From Symbiodinium natans (Eukaryota; Sar; Dinophyceae; Suessiales; Symbiodiniaceae), in the NCBI GenBank assembly GCA_905221605.1, contig CAJNDS010000566.1:1-64000 (forward strand): a DNA stretch of 64,000 bases, written 5' to 3'. A model generated the notes under the pieces. That model saw nothing but the letters and a program-made list of their open reading frames with translations. It did not search any database and was not told where the DNA came from. Positions within the stretch are counted from its first letter, which is position 1. Each line of letters opens with the position of its first letter. This document shows positions 22,280-33,329 of the stretch, one piece after another. A program made the position numbers and the translations under genes.

Positions 22280-22830
22280 TATCCCACCAGCGGACAAAAC
22301 CATGTCAAATCTCTCTCGCGAGAGACGCTGCCCGAAATCAGCCAAACCGTGCCAAAGCTCCCAAAAATCGAGCGCGCCTGTGCCTCAGGGTTTAGGATGA
22401 CTCGCAGGCGCGCAACGCGCGCAGCAATGCCGTTTCTGCCAGTATTTGCCCAGACCTGCCATGCCGAATCTCTTCTCAAGAGATGCTGCCCAAAGTCAAT
22501 CCTAACAGTGCCAGAACTCCCGGAAATCAAGCGCGCCGCGCCGTGCCTCAAAGTTCGGAATGCCACTCAGGCGTGCAATGCACACAGCAATGCTGTTCCT
22601 GCTCGTGTTTGCCGACATCAACAGAGGCCGCCCAAAAGTCAGCCTAAAAACGCCAAAGCCTCCAGAATCGAGCACGCCGACACGCAGGCATGCAACACAC
22701 GCAACAATGCCGCCTGTGCTTGTGCTTGCTTACAGTTTGCCAAGTCCTTCCCCGAGAGAGACGGAAAAAAAAAAACAGTCGGCCCAACAGCGCCAAACTC
22801 CCAGAAATCGAGCGCGCCGGGAAACTGCGT
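22280..22830. repeat. Decayed ~130-165-bp tandem array
   Basis: Three to four units share a pattern: a gccaaa or cagccta block, then aaatcgagcgcgcc or a variant, gcctcaggg or similar, a gcgcaacgcgcgcagcaatgcc block and a ctgcc- or tgcttg-rich block. The last block recurs near 22430, 22590 and 22710. The same caatgcc word is in the 275-bp duplication, so both come from one ancestral repeat. Confidence 0.65.
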
Positions 22831-22839
22831 GAATACTTG

Positions 22840-23300
22840 CCGCCTGCTTGTAGGCAGCAACGCGCGCGGAAAGACCTAGCCAAGTCTCGGCCCGTGTTTC
22901 ACGAGCGCCCTGCTGGCCTCCCAGCCTTGCCGCCTTCTTACGCCTTCTTACAGCCAATTCGCGCCGCAGAATCCATGCCTTTGGTTCCCGCAAGTGGGCT
23001 GCTTGTCTTGCGGCCTCGCTGTAGGAAATGCGCGCTGAAAAGCCCCGCCAAGTTTCAGCCAGTGTTTTTCACAAGCACCCAGTTTGTGTTTCAGCCACGC
23101 CGCCTCATTTGCAGGCAAGTTGCGTATGCGCGCCGGCCTCACTGTAGGCAACACGCTGTGAAGAGACCCGCCGAGTCTCGGCCACTGTTTTTCACAAACG
23201 CCCCGCCTTTGCTTCAGCCCTGCCGCCTCTTTACGGGCCACTTGCGCCGCAGAGGCCAAGCCTTTCTTTTCTCGCAAGCGCACGGCTTGTGTTGCCACCC
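22840..23300. repeat. Decayed ~130-170-bp tandem array, three units
   Basis: Units start with tgtagg near 22850, 23022 and 23152, followed by a ccaagtctcggcc or ccgagtctcggcc block, tgtttttcacaa with a short variable part, and a ccttgccgcc or cctgccgcc block. No protein is implied. Confidence 0.7.
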
Positions 23301-24250
23301 TGCTCTGGGCACTAATTTTTGTGGCAACAATGGCTGTGGCCCGCCTCAGACTCACGCTGGAATTTTGCCCAGCTGCCTATGCTTGAGTCGGGAGACTCCC
23401 CCTCTACGTGGAGCCCTTGCCGCCTGCAAATAGCACAGGCTTCCTAAGCGGTCAGACCACTCGCGGTGGGGGTTCCTGAGCTGGCCTTTCTCACTGGTCT
23501 GCCCTGGGCCCCTAAAGTGGGGGGATACAGCCGCCTGCCTGCCTAAGAGATCCTACGCCTGTGGGATCTCTTCTCTCGCACAGCCTGCCATTCGCCCAGA
23601 GCAGCACCCGTGAGAAAAGAGGGAAGTGCGCTGTTGAACCTTATACCCTAAATCCAGGGGTTTCCTGGTATGGGTGGTTCGCCTTCCCTCTCCATATACA
23701 GGTTAGGTCATGCAGTGTGCGTTGGCTGAACGCTTCGGGTAATTTATCCCGTGTGTTTTGCCACGCATGAATCATGACATAAGGCTCCCAGCAGAAGAGA
23801 GTAGAAGGGCTGTAGCTGTGCTTGCTGTCGTTGAGGGTTGCTTCTCCTCCCCTGGGTTGGGGTTTCCTTTCCCCGTCCCTAAGTTTCGGGCAGACTTGAC
23901 AGCCAGCCATGGGCCATGTGATTTGCCGCCTGCTTTACTTGGTGCTCTGCTGGTTGCTCTTTGGTTCCACAAAAGCTGGTCGTGATGACAACGTGACGAG
24001 GCCTGGTTTCTTTACAGCACCAACCAGCAAAGCACCTCCAGCACGGGCCAGGGCACAGTACGAGGCTATGTTGGAGCACCTGATTACTCAGGATGCAGAT
24101 GTCGCTGCCCTCTTTCCTCCACAAGATATGGTGCAGGCGATGGAGCAGGAGGATGGTGCACCGAACAATCAGCTCCTTGCACTTGAGGGCTCCTCATCAG
24201 GCGACGATGGCTACCCTGGATGCTCCTGCCCATATGGGAACTGACTCTGC
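23300..24250 (+). other. Unassigned region with one signal-peptide-like frame
   Basis: The only notable frame is 23909-24244 (111 codons, +). It starts MGHVICRLLYLVLCWLLFG, which looks like a signal peptide or membrane anchor, and continues with an acidic/Gln-rich part (QDADVAALFPPQDMVQAM). No family is recognised. It may be an exon, the 5' part of the LINE region that follows, or chance. Confidence 0.3.
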
Positions 24251-24576
24251 CACTGCCACTGGCCGGCCGTGTCCACCGCCTGTGAAGATGTGCAAGCGGT
24301 AACCCAGGACATGCTACGTCAGCTTCAAGAAATGGGCACAGTGGAGCAACAGGCTGGAATGGCAGGCCCACGTCCAGGTCTACTAAAATGTGAGACCACG
24401 GGCGAATGGCACTTCCTAAATCCGTATGGTGGTCTGACTGCACTGGTGTATGGGGGCACCACGCCTCCGGAGGTCCCCTCTGCAAGCTCTGGCAGTGGTC
24501 ACGCTACGCTCACCAGGGACCAAGCTGATGTACCTGCCTCCCCGTATCGCAGGAGACGGTCCCCAAGCGAAGACGT

Positions 24577-27330
24577 TTGCCACGCCCATTGCACCTACGA
24601 GCACGAGGCGGGATCCTTGCTCCACACAGCCAGGCATACCACACTAACCAGCGGCTGTTCACTCGGTTGCAGGACACCCACCGGCACGACCCGCAGCTCA
24701 CAGGGCAGCTGAAGAATAGGTGGACTCCTCAGGCCCACCCCATAAGCCGTTATATCCCCATCACTTCACGTGTGCAGGTCCGACATGAGCATCGTGGGCA
24801 TTTGCGGCCACCGCACCCCAGGCGGATCTTTACACAGCGCTGGTCCTTGACATGTTGCGGACGACCAGAGCACAGGCAAGCACTGTACCTTGATCTGCAC
24901 CTATGCCAGGGTATGCGGACACCGCACCACAGGCAGGGAACCAGTGCTATGCTTTCATTCCCACCCACGTTCGACTGCGCTCGCTGTTGCCGTGTCTGCC
25001 TTGATCAGGCTGGCTATCTGTGGGATATGCGGACACCGCTCCCTTGCAGGACCATGCACAGGATCACAGTGAGAGCCGAAGTTGCACACACTAGGAGTAA
25101 GACTGTCCTGCAGGATTATACAACACTGTGGCCACTGGCTGAAGCCTCGCACTTTCGGTACTGCTGGCAAAAAGACAGGCCTCCTCGCACTGAGCATACC
25201 TTTCTCTGCCACTTTCATTCCGATTGCGCAGCTCTTGATGTGGACCACCGTGCCTCGCTGCCGGAACTAGGTTGGCTCTGGGTTTTGGATAGGCTGGATT
25301 CTGTGCTTGCACCTGCATACCGTGATCTTTGCCTGAACCTTAGATGTACTCCTCACCTCTCTCCTTTCACACATCCTGGCCTCCCATGTCCACCTCAGGT
25401 TGATATGCTGGCACAGGTGTTTCAAGGCTGGAGAGAGCTCACCTGCCTTCGCCAATGGGTACGTATCTGCTTTCTAGCCTGGGCGTCACTGCGAGCCTCA
25501 GCCGACTCTCATGGGCATATGTTACGAGTCGCAAGTGACATCACAGAGCCTGCACCTGAGTCTCGAATCCGAATCACGCTCATTTTGTGTGCCTCCCCTG
25601 CTGGACTCACAGATCAATCGAATCAAGCTCCAGCTTTTGGGACTCCGGCTCAGGGTTCTGGTATCAATACTACACCGCCCAATCACATGGTGAGTCGGAA
25701 TGTGGGAGCTCGACGTCTGCAGGACAATCCCACTGCGAACCCCAATGTGGTCACCTCTTCAATGCGCACATGGCAAGAACAAGTTGCCAGAGAAGTCGAC
25801 GATGCAGTTGCTACCATGAGCCCTCCTGAACAGGTAAGTGTTCTGGCACAGTTGCATGCCACCTTGCGGACCGGTCCACCAACGGGGTTACATAGCCCCA
25901 CTCTCAGTCATTCCTATGCATGTCGACGTCCGTACACTCTCTCTGAGATGACATGCAGGCTAAATGGATGCTCTGTGCCCACGGTACCTGATCGACCACT
26001 CACGGCACCTCCACGTCCTGGCTCCTCACAAACGGAGGATTTTGGTGGTATGTTACCGGATATGCTGTATCCCAGTGAAGCTAGCATGTATGAGTGCTTG
26101 CAGGGTCTGCTTGCAGTAATTCCATATCAGAGGGAGCGACATGTGCAGCTCCTGATTCTGCTGGCAGGGAAAATGCACCTGTACCTTGGGACATACCCAC
26201 TCAAGTCGTCATGCATGTGCAGTGCTATCAATCCTTGGCTGTTGCAAGTGTCGGCTCCTTGCTGGCCATCAGCGTGCACTCAAATATCCCTCACGCTGGA
26301 GGTGTTCACATGGCCTGCCACACCTGTGCTGCGTCAAGAGCTGTGGCATGCTGAAGCAGGCCGGAGCGATTGCTCATGTCGGACTGCCTGCCTGCACAAG
26401 CGTCTAGCTATCCCTGCCATCAACCATGGCACTGCCCCAGCACTCCTGCAACGACCGACCGTACACTTCGGCTCAATACTTCAGCATCCATGTAGCACCT
26501 GGAGCATTTGCTGCGCGGAGGTGCGCTGCACATCATGGCAGGGGACGAAGCAGAGGATCTCCTACCAGAGCCTCCCTCGCCAAACTCAGATGATACTGAG
26601 GCACTTGATGATATCACGGGAGTACCTCACCCTAGGAGATGGAGGGACATACTGCGAGAAGCTGGCGAAGCCGCCACTGAAAGCAGCACGGTACCAGTGC
26701 CGATGGAGACCAGCCATGGGAGCCGCACCCGGTCGACTGATGTGGAGGCGGAGAATGGCACCACTGAGCCCTCCAGTTCCTCACGTCCAAGGCCCAAGCG
26801 GCGACTGGTTAGGCATGCGGAAGCTGGATCTGGCGAAGCAGCAGGGGCGGACACTGTTGACCGATCAAGAAGTCCCGTCCCTGGGGGACCACCACCGCCT
26901 ACAGTGGACCAGAATTGGAGAGGCTTCCCAGGATCCAACCGGCCTCCCTCAACGCTACGTCCACGAGCGCCTGCTGGTCATGACACTGCAATTGTGGCTC
27001 CGAAAGGTCCCGCCGGACCACCGGCACCACGGCCCCGACCTCTGGGAACGTTTGGGCTATGCCAGCACCGGCTGGCCCACCTGCACCGGTGCATGCACCA
27101 CCAGGTCCGGCGGGACCTCCGCCGCCGACTCCATACCGTCCACCTCCAACAAGACCTACGGCTGGGGATGGGACGAGACCAGCAGGCACTTCGAACATGG
27201 CGAGACCGCCTCCAAGGGCACCGAACCTCACTGTCCGACCACCCTCCAGGCTACTTGTCCAAGCTCTGCCATCGCCGCACATGGCCACCGTTCATTCACA
27301 GGGGTCGTACACGCTCTTGCACACCAATGA
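24577..27330 (+). CDS. 917-codon open frame, no recognised domain
   Basis: This is the longest uninterrupted frame of the window after discounting repeats. The product would be rich in His, Arg, Pro, Thr and Cys and poor in Lys. I see no RT, nuclease or zinc-knuckle motif. Other frames in the same stretch look more protein-like in places (26508-26960 acidic with an SR-like patch; 27059-27400 Pro-rich), so part of this frame may be a shadow. Donor-like words occur inside it (GTGAGT near 25688, GTAAGT near 25833), so intron-containing host sequence is another possibility. It may be the decayed ORF1 region of the downstream LINE. Confidence 0.3.
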   Translation: MPRPLHLRARGGILAPHSQAYHTNQRLFTRLQDTHRHDPQLTGQLKNRWTPQAHPISRYIPITSRVQVRHEHRGHLRPPHPRRIFTQRWSLTCCGRPEHRQALYLDLHLCQGMRTPHHRQGTSAMLSFPPTFDCARCCRVCLDQAGYLWDMRTPLPCRTMHRITVRAEVAHTRSKTVLQDYTTLWPLAEASHFRYCWQKDRPPRTEHTFLCHFHSDCAALDVDHRASLPELGWLWVLDRLDSVLAPAYRDLCLNLRCTPHLSPFTHPGLPCPPQVDMLAQVFQGWRELTCLRQWVRICFLAWASLRASADSHGHMLRVASDITEPAPESRIRITLILCASPAGLTDQSNQAPAFGTPAQGSGINTTPPNHMVSRNVGARRLQDNPTANPNVVTSSMRTWQEQVAREVDDAVATMSPPEQVSVLAQLHATLRTGPPTGLHSPTLSHSYACRRPYTLSEMTCRLNGCSVPTVPDRPLTAPPRPGSSQTEDFGGMLPDMLYPSEASMYECLQGLLAVIPYQRERHVQLLILLAGKMHLYLGTYPLKSSCMCSAINPWLLQVSAPCWPSACTQISLTLEVFTWPATPVLRQELWHAEAGRSDCSCRTACLHKRLAIPAINHGTAPALLQRPTVHFGSILQHPCSTWSICCAEVRCTSWQGTKQRISYQSLPRQTQMILRHLMISREYLTLGDGGTYCEKLAKPPLKAARYQCRWRPAMGAAPGRLMWRRRMAPLSPPVPHVQGPSGDWLGMRKLDLAKQQGRTLLTDQEVPSLGDHHRLQWTRIGEASQDPTGLPQRYVHERLLVMTLQLWLRKVPPDHRHHGPDLWERLGYASTGWPTCTGACTTRSGGTSAADSIPSTSNKTYGWGWDETSRHFEHGETASKGTEPHCPTTLQATCPSSAIAAHGHRSFTGVVHALAHQ

Positions 27331-27403
27331 GGCCATCTGGATCTACCTTCAGCCGAACACCAATGCCGCTGATACCTCCGACGCGTCGGCTGCTTCATCC
27401 TAA
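26508..27403 (+). pseudogene. Low-complexity ORF1-like segment, two phases
   Basis: From 26508 one phase encodes an acidic part (AGDEAEDLLPEPPSPNSDD), a Ser/Arg patch (KRRLV, DRSRSPVPGGPPPP) and a Pro-rich linker. The Pro-rich character then moves to another phase from about 27059 (PPAPVHAPPGPAGPPPP). A disordered, basic-acidic, Pro-rich protein upstream of an endonuclease-RT frame fits a LINE ORF1 or Gag-like protein with at least one frameshift. This rests on composition, not motif. Confidence 0.35.
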
Positions 27404-28291
27404 GAGCGCCTATGATGATGTACAGCAGGACATGATAGCTTTTGGACCAGCTCGGCCTGCCTCCACGTCTGTACCACGCCTTTTTACCGCTCGAGCACTG
27501 CTACACTGCACCAGGACAAAAGACACTCTTGTAGATACTGAAATAAAGCGTCCTGCTGGCCACACAGAGGGAAGCTGGCGTCCTGATGCCTGTCAGGTTA
27601 ATTGGCGATTCCTGTACTGCATCACACGTCTTCACTGCTTCCCTTGAGGACAATGGCCACGTCCTTGGGATACCCGGTCATACCTGTCTGGCTGTGGTAC
27701 CAAGATGTGCGAAGCACACCCCCGTGCCATGGGAGGTCACAAACGCTGCAGCAAGCTGCAGTGCAGCCCACTCCATACTACGAATACTGCTGTTCCCGGT
27801 CCCAAGCCCGGGAGGCGCGAGTCTATGCATCGAGTGCTGTGTCATGACCTGTCCACACGATGCCCCACCACACTCGATATGACATACTGTAATTCAATCG
27901 CGCAGGAGCCGAGGGTTGGGGGCTCTGCAGACCAGCAACCCCCTGTAGTTCATCACATGACTACAGCTCATGTCCCACAGAAGGGGACAAAGCACAACGG
28001 TCAGGCTACACACCTTGGCTTCCTTGACTGGACTGCCGAGGCCGAGGCCACCGGGAATCTCATCCCCATGCTGCATGGTTTTGTAATTTACGCACTCTAC
28101 CCCTTGCATACCTTGATGATCGACCAATCGCTGTTCTCATCATTGTCTGGCCCTGCTCTCTCAATCGGTGAACTTTTGCACGGTGACTCAATCTTCGAGT
28201 AGCAGAACTGTGTTTCAGGTCTGCCTCCCTGCAGGGGCAAGCGGTCACCGCTCCCCGCTGGCACGCTCCACACTTACTTTGTCCACTCCTT

Positions 28292-30396
28292 ATGTGTCGC
28301 TCGTGTCCTTTGAGATGCTGGCAGCTGACCATACTTCTGTTTCAAATACATCCAAGTGAGTCAGTCTTGTGCTCATTAGGCGCGAACAGCTCCCTCCACT
28401 GGCTATGGTTCGATGCGGCAGGACCCTTGCAGTCACTGGGCGCACCGCTGCTTATAGACACGGTACAAGTAAGCTTGATGTGCCCTGCACCCACCACCCT
28501 TCTCAGCTCCACAACCACGTTGGCTCAACTTGATCAGGGTCTCCCTAGTGGGTCAGTTCTCCATAAGACATCTGGCACACCTTACCCCGACCATGTGCAA
28601 TACTCATCATCCCACGCTCGGCCCAGTGACATGGGTCGCAATGGACCGTCGCCCTCGGCCAAGCTTAAGTCTTCCAGACGGCCACCAACGCAAGGTGGGG
28701 ACGACCATGCGGGCACGACATCAGCACCGGCCAAGGCGACTCCTGCCAACCAGGGTGAACAACAGGCCGACAATGGCTGGGGCACAGCCTGGACTTGGGA
28801 GACGCGTGCTGCGAACTGGAATAACGACTGGAGGGCTGCACATGCAACGAATGCTGGCTGGTGGACAGGACAGTGGAATGCACAGTGGGATCAAAGGCAG
28901 TGGACCAGCCGTGTGCCACCGCCCCCACCTCCACCTCCAGTGAAAAGACGTAATGTCACCTCTGCTGAACACACTGCAAGCCAGCAAGAAGGCACTGAGG
29001 CATTGACTGCTAGGGCAGGATCCAGTCAGGATCACGCCATGCCTTCCCAGCAATCTTCCTCGACTAGTTCCGCGGCCCCTGTATGCACTCTTCCAACGGT
29101 CAAGGAAGAGCAGCGCAACTCCCCTGAAGAGGAGCCGGACGAGCTAGCTGCTGATGAGAGCGTCAAGGCGGACACCGCCCGCTCTCTGCATGCAGGAGCT
29201 GAAGAGCACAGATCTGGAGTGGCACTGCCGCCTGATTATACGGTCCTGACCAAGACGGACCCGGATGAGGCATCACCTGGTACCGCCTGTGCTTCGTCAT
29301 CCCAGCTGCTCATCCTGCCATCACAGGCCACGATGAACGCGCCTCCCAGCTCCACCTTTACAGAAGACTTCACCGCAGAGACGGCCCCCTCCCCTACACA
29401 ATCCCAGCTACAGGGCCTGCCGCTGCAGCATCTGCCTCGTCAGGTCAAGGACGAGTCCCTCGAGTCTGAAACACAATCATCTTTTTCTGAGGCACCACCT
29501 TGCATGGCAGAGATTGCAGATCCAACGCAGATGGCTTCATACCCGCAGACGACACTACCAGCGCCACAGGTGCCGTCTCTTACCCCATGCAGACTGGCAC
29601 CAGCTCTGACACCTCTGCTGATGAGCTTTTGGAGGAGAACAAGCTGACGTCGCCCATACGGCAAAGCAGCAGCGAGGTGGAAGGGGCGGACCCTCGATTG
29701 TGCCCCGTCGTTGAAACGACGCGGACCTCAGATCTCTCGCCTACCTTTCCGGCCGAAACTGACGAGACTTCCCAAGATGGTGTGATCTGCCAACCATCGC
29801 CTCCAGAGGAGCCACAGACAGGCAAGTCTACCAACAAGATCCGGGACTGGCAAACTGATGGCCCCGTTGGTGACTCGTCCTCGCCGTCTTCAGATGTCAC
29901 CATTCCCGCGGCACCTGAGGAGGCGACCTTGCCAAATGAAGAGGTCCACCTGGCATTGACTACACGCACCACGAACAAGATGCCGAGATTGCACCCACCG
30001 GCCGCCGGTCAGAAAACCGGCTTGCACTGCTGCTGCCTGCATAGCCTCATGCCCTGGCTCAGTGTCCCCCTTAACACAGCATCGTTCGTGCAGGGTGAGC
30101 ATGTACCTCACATGACCCTCACCGTTCATTGGCTGGGACAGGACACATCCTCGAGCACCCGCTGGAACAAGCCCGAACCGTCCTCAGTTAGTGCAGCTTA
30201 CCTTCCATGGGGCAAAATGATGCGAAGTCACGCCTGGGCGCGCTGGAAGCTTCTATTAAAGGCAAGACGCGTCACCCAGCGATCTCTCGCTGAAGCTGCA
30301 GAACCGCTGGAACCTGAGACTACATATGCAGCATCAGCCAACAAGGGTCGCCACCCTAGTAACCACAGAAGTTCGCACTCCAGGCTATGTGTGTAG
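28292..30396 (+). pseudogene. Trp-rich/poly-Pro low-complexity ORF1-like region
   Basis: Two phases (28292-29647 and 29500-30396) encode disordered, Ser/Thr/Glu-rich protein. The first contains a Trp-rich block (AWTWETRAANWNNDWRAA, then WWTGQWNAQWDQRQW) ending in eight prolines and KRR, near residues 165-220. Acidic repeats with scattered Ser-Pro follow. The second phase ends a few bases before the endonuclease frame. The most economical reading is the N-terminal region of the LINE polyprotein, frameshifted once. A Trp-rich, Pro-terminated block is not something I associate with a known ORF1 family. Confidence 0.4.
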
Positions 30397-31166
30397 CCAG
30401 TCGCTTCGGAGTCGCCACATACCTCGGTCGCACCTTCACTGCTAAGCAACTAGGAGCACTTTATCAAGCTGAGCTCAAGCACTGGCTGCATATCCAGGAT
30501 GAATGCACTCGGCCGGATCTAGTCATCATTACGGAAACGCACTGGCCAACCACGATGGAGTATCAGGCCACTGACTGGCAAGCTGCGCATACAGGAGAGG
30601 GACATTCCCAAGGGGGCATCCTAGTGCTTGTCCACAGCTCAGTGTGAGTGCCCGGCACATGACATCAGATACGTAGAGAACTTAAGCCTGGTCGATTGCT
30701 GCATGTTCGCATCTCACTTCAGAAGCGACCTGCCATTGATATCCTCGCTGTATATCAGCACGCATGGAACCCACAGGGAGGAGACGGAGACCGACAGGAA
30801 AGAATCAACAAACTGCTGGCAAATCGATCGGATCTCTGGGATCGCATCTCTAAGTGGACTCGCTCCGTTCCGGCTCGGAATCTCCTTCTCATTGCAGGTG
30901 ACCTCAACTGTCCTCTACAGAGGGAAACTATTCACGTAGGTAGGGGTGCCCCTAAGCTGCCAGTGGGACATCACTACAAAGACCAGTTTCGCCTACAAGA
31001 CCTGCTGCGGGATCATGGATTGTGTGCACTCAACACATGGGGCAAAACAGGCCCTCAATCAGTTACCTTCAAGCCGCTCCAGGGCTTGGGCACTCAGATT
31101 GACTTCTATCTGATGAAATGCAGACAAACCACGCCCCAGGCTCTTTTGCGCACGCACCTTGCTTGA
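30387..31166 (+). pseudogene. LINE AP-type endonuclease, interrupted
   Basis: Two pieces share one phase and are separated by stops at 30645-30695. The first gives PDLVIITETHWP (metal-binding Glu of the QETHW motif) and GGILVLVHSSV. The second gives ILAVYQHAW, LLLIAGDLNCPL (catalytic GDxN), GLCALNTWG and GTQIDFYLM (the QIDYI-like Asp). The N-terminal WN motif and the C-terminal SDH-type His are not evident. In intact LINEs the domain nicks target DNA to prime reverse transcription. After 31160 the reading moves to another phase, which starts the linker. Confidence 0.85.
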
Positions 31167-32658
31167 CTTCCCACTCTTGCCTGAAACTGGGATGTACCAC
31201 CTCCCAGTTACGGCATGTCTGCCTTTTCCAGTTGCACCGCGGAAAGCCGGTGAGAAGCAGGGCAACTCTTTAAAAGCCACGCAGGCTCTCATCAACAAGT
31301 ACCCTACACTCCTCCCCACATACCAGGCCCAGTTACCAGATCACCTAACGTCGCAACAGGATCTGCCAAAGAGCATGGCCGATGCATGGGCCAGTGCACT
31401 GGATCAGTGCTGTGTCTCCCTGAACTGATCAGAAGAGCCCGCGAAATCGACTGATTCACCTGAGGTTGTCCACCTCTGGCAACACCGGCAAGAGCTGCGT
31501 GCCCTGCGGCAGGAGCTCGCTCACAATCATGACACCTTTGCGGGAACTCTTGCTCGACAGACCCACAAGAGTGCTCGCGCCAGACAGGCACTGTCTCTTC
31601 TGCTCCGAGCTTGGCAAAGGGCTATTCAATGTGCGAAGCAAGCAAAAGAAATTCGCAAGGCCAGCAGACTCCGAAAGAAGCAGCATCTAGATGAGCTCAT
31701 CATGGAGGCCCGGAACAGCAACAGTCCTATGACAGCTGTGCATCAAATTCTGAAACGCTTCGCACCTAAGGTCAGGCAGAAAAGGCTGCAGCTTCGAACC
31801 AGTCAGGGCAGCATCCTCACGCCACAAGAGGAAATGCAACAGATAGTGGGACATTTTAAGCAGGTCTATCGACAGCCAAGCCTTGAGCCACCGGGCAGGC
31901 CTGTTGATCAGGCTGTTGTCTTCGACCCACATGCCTTTGTGGCCTTCAGCAAGCTGCCTAACAAGGCCCTTCCCTTACATTTCTTGCCCAGCCCCGCTCT
32001 GGCGCGCCACGGCCCACCTTGCAGCACAGGTATTTTAGCAGACTCTGGAAGAAGCTCGTCGCTTCCTCAGGCCTGGCATGAGACACAAGTCGCACTCATC
32101 CCTAAACCATCTAAGCCGCTCACTTCTGCTGACTCGCTGAGACCGATTTCCTTGCTGTCGCCGATGGCCAAAGTTCTAGCTAAGCTGGTTGCGGACGAAA
32201 TACGGCCCATAGTTTTGAATGCTGCACAGCACATCCCGCAATTTGCTTTCCTAGAAGGACAACAAACTTGCGACGCCATAGATAGGGCTTTTGGTCACTG
32301 CCGAGAAATCCGAGAGCGTAGACAAAACGCTACGGTCACTACACGTGACAGAAGGGCAGGTAAAACTGCCCAAACAATCTCAGGAGGCATAACGCTTTCT
32401 CTTGATTTACGTAAAGCCTTCGACAGCATCCCCTGGAAATGTCTGCAGGAATACCTAGTGCACTTTCAGATACCTGCCTCTGCTGAAGGAAACCCATATT
32501 CCCAGAGCCGCAAATTCTTCCTGGAACCCATGGTCCTTGTCCTCCGAAATTCTCCAGCCAAGCAATGCAAAGAATCCACGCAGAACTCGTTCCACGTGGA
32601 CCTGCTCCTCCTATCTACAGATGTTGACGAAGTCGTCGAAGAAAGTGCGTCATCATGA
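31159..32658 (+). pseudogene. LINE linker and N-terminal RT
   Basis: One phase runs from 31159 with a single stop at 31426-31428. The linker is helical and charged (LARQTHKSARARQALSLLLR, KEIRKASRLRKK), as is usual between LINE endonuclease and RT. RT motifs follow: WHETQVALIPKPSK and DSLRPISLLSPMAKVLAK (motifs 1-2), QFAFLEGQQTCDAI, and LDLRKAFDSIPW at 32401-32436 (motif A with its catalytic Asp). Around 32.03-32.06 kb the conserved tryptophan-containing block is read in another phase, giving another indel. After about 32.47 kb the sequence no longer resembles RT and the frame ends at 32658. Confidence 0.88.
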
Positions 32659-33290
32659 GCTTAAGGTTCTTAACGGCTAACCACCACAAGCTATACGCTC
32701 TCCTCAGGTACCCATACACAGCCCTGCTGGCACCAAACGGAAGCGCATACATCTGCCTCACAACACATTTGGCTTCTGCAGGGCAGAAGAATGCAAGAAA
32801 GGCAAACATCAGGCCTGAAGATTCGGTTTTCTGCACGGTCTCATTCAGAAGGGAGGCGCTGCAGTTGTCAATCACCCTAAGCCGATCCTTCTGAAAATAG
32901 CAAAGCGCCTGTTAACCACTGCATCTAAGGGCAAACCAGCTGGAGTCCAGCAGATCTGATAATGGCTGGCATTGAAGTTAATGGCCTCTTCCAAAACACT
33001 TGGCAGCAAAGCGACAAAAGTACGAGGATGCCTCTTGGCCACGGCTGCTCTTGCAAACTCTTGTGGTTCGAAGGCCGCGATGCAAGGCTGAGAAGGCGGT
33101 GTAACCTCGACGGTCTGGGCAACGCGCCACGCAGACCGCAAGAAAAGGCGGATAAGCGCTTTCTTACTCGTGGACCAAGTGTGGAACGGTCAGCAAATGC
33201 CGCAAAGCGCAACTCACCAGGACAAGAACGGGCAAGGAAGGCGAAAGAGGGGGTGGTTGTAGGCTATGGCCGTCTCATGTGCTTACATGA
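32470..33290. other. ~0.8-kb interruption inside the LINE RT palm
   Basis: RT motif A ends near 32436 and motif B resumes near 33342, about 900 nt apart. In the related - strand LINE, motifs A and C together span only about 270 nt. The intervening DNA has no recognised domain and only short open frames on both strands. It is probably an inserted repeat or rearranged sequence; I found no obvious target-site duplication. Confidence 0.6.
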
Positions 33291-33329
33291 ACATGCCAGG
33301 TTCCTTTCAAAACTCCAGGGCACACTGTC

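Noticed and set aside
20000-23433. Ala/Pro/Arg-rich frames of 150-260 codons
   Set aside because: They overlap in several phases and follow the period of decayed GC-rich arrays; no domain is visible.
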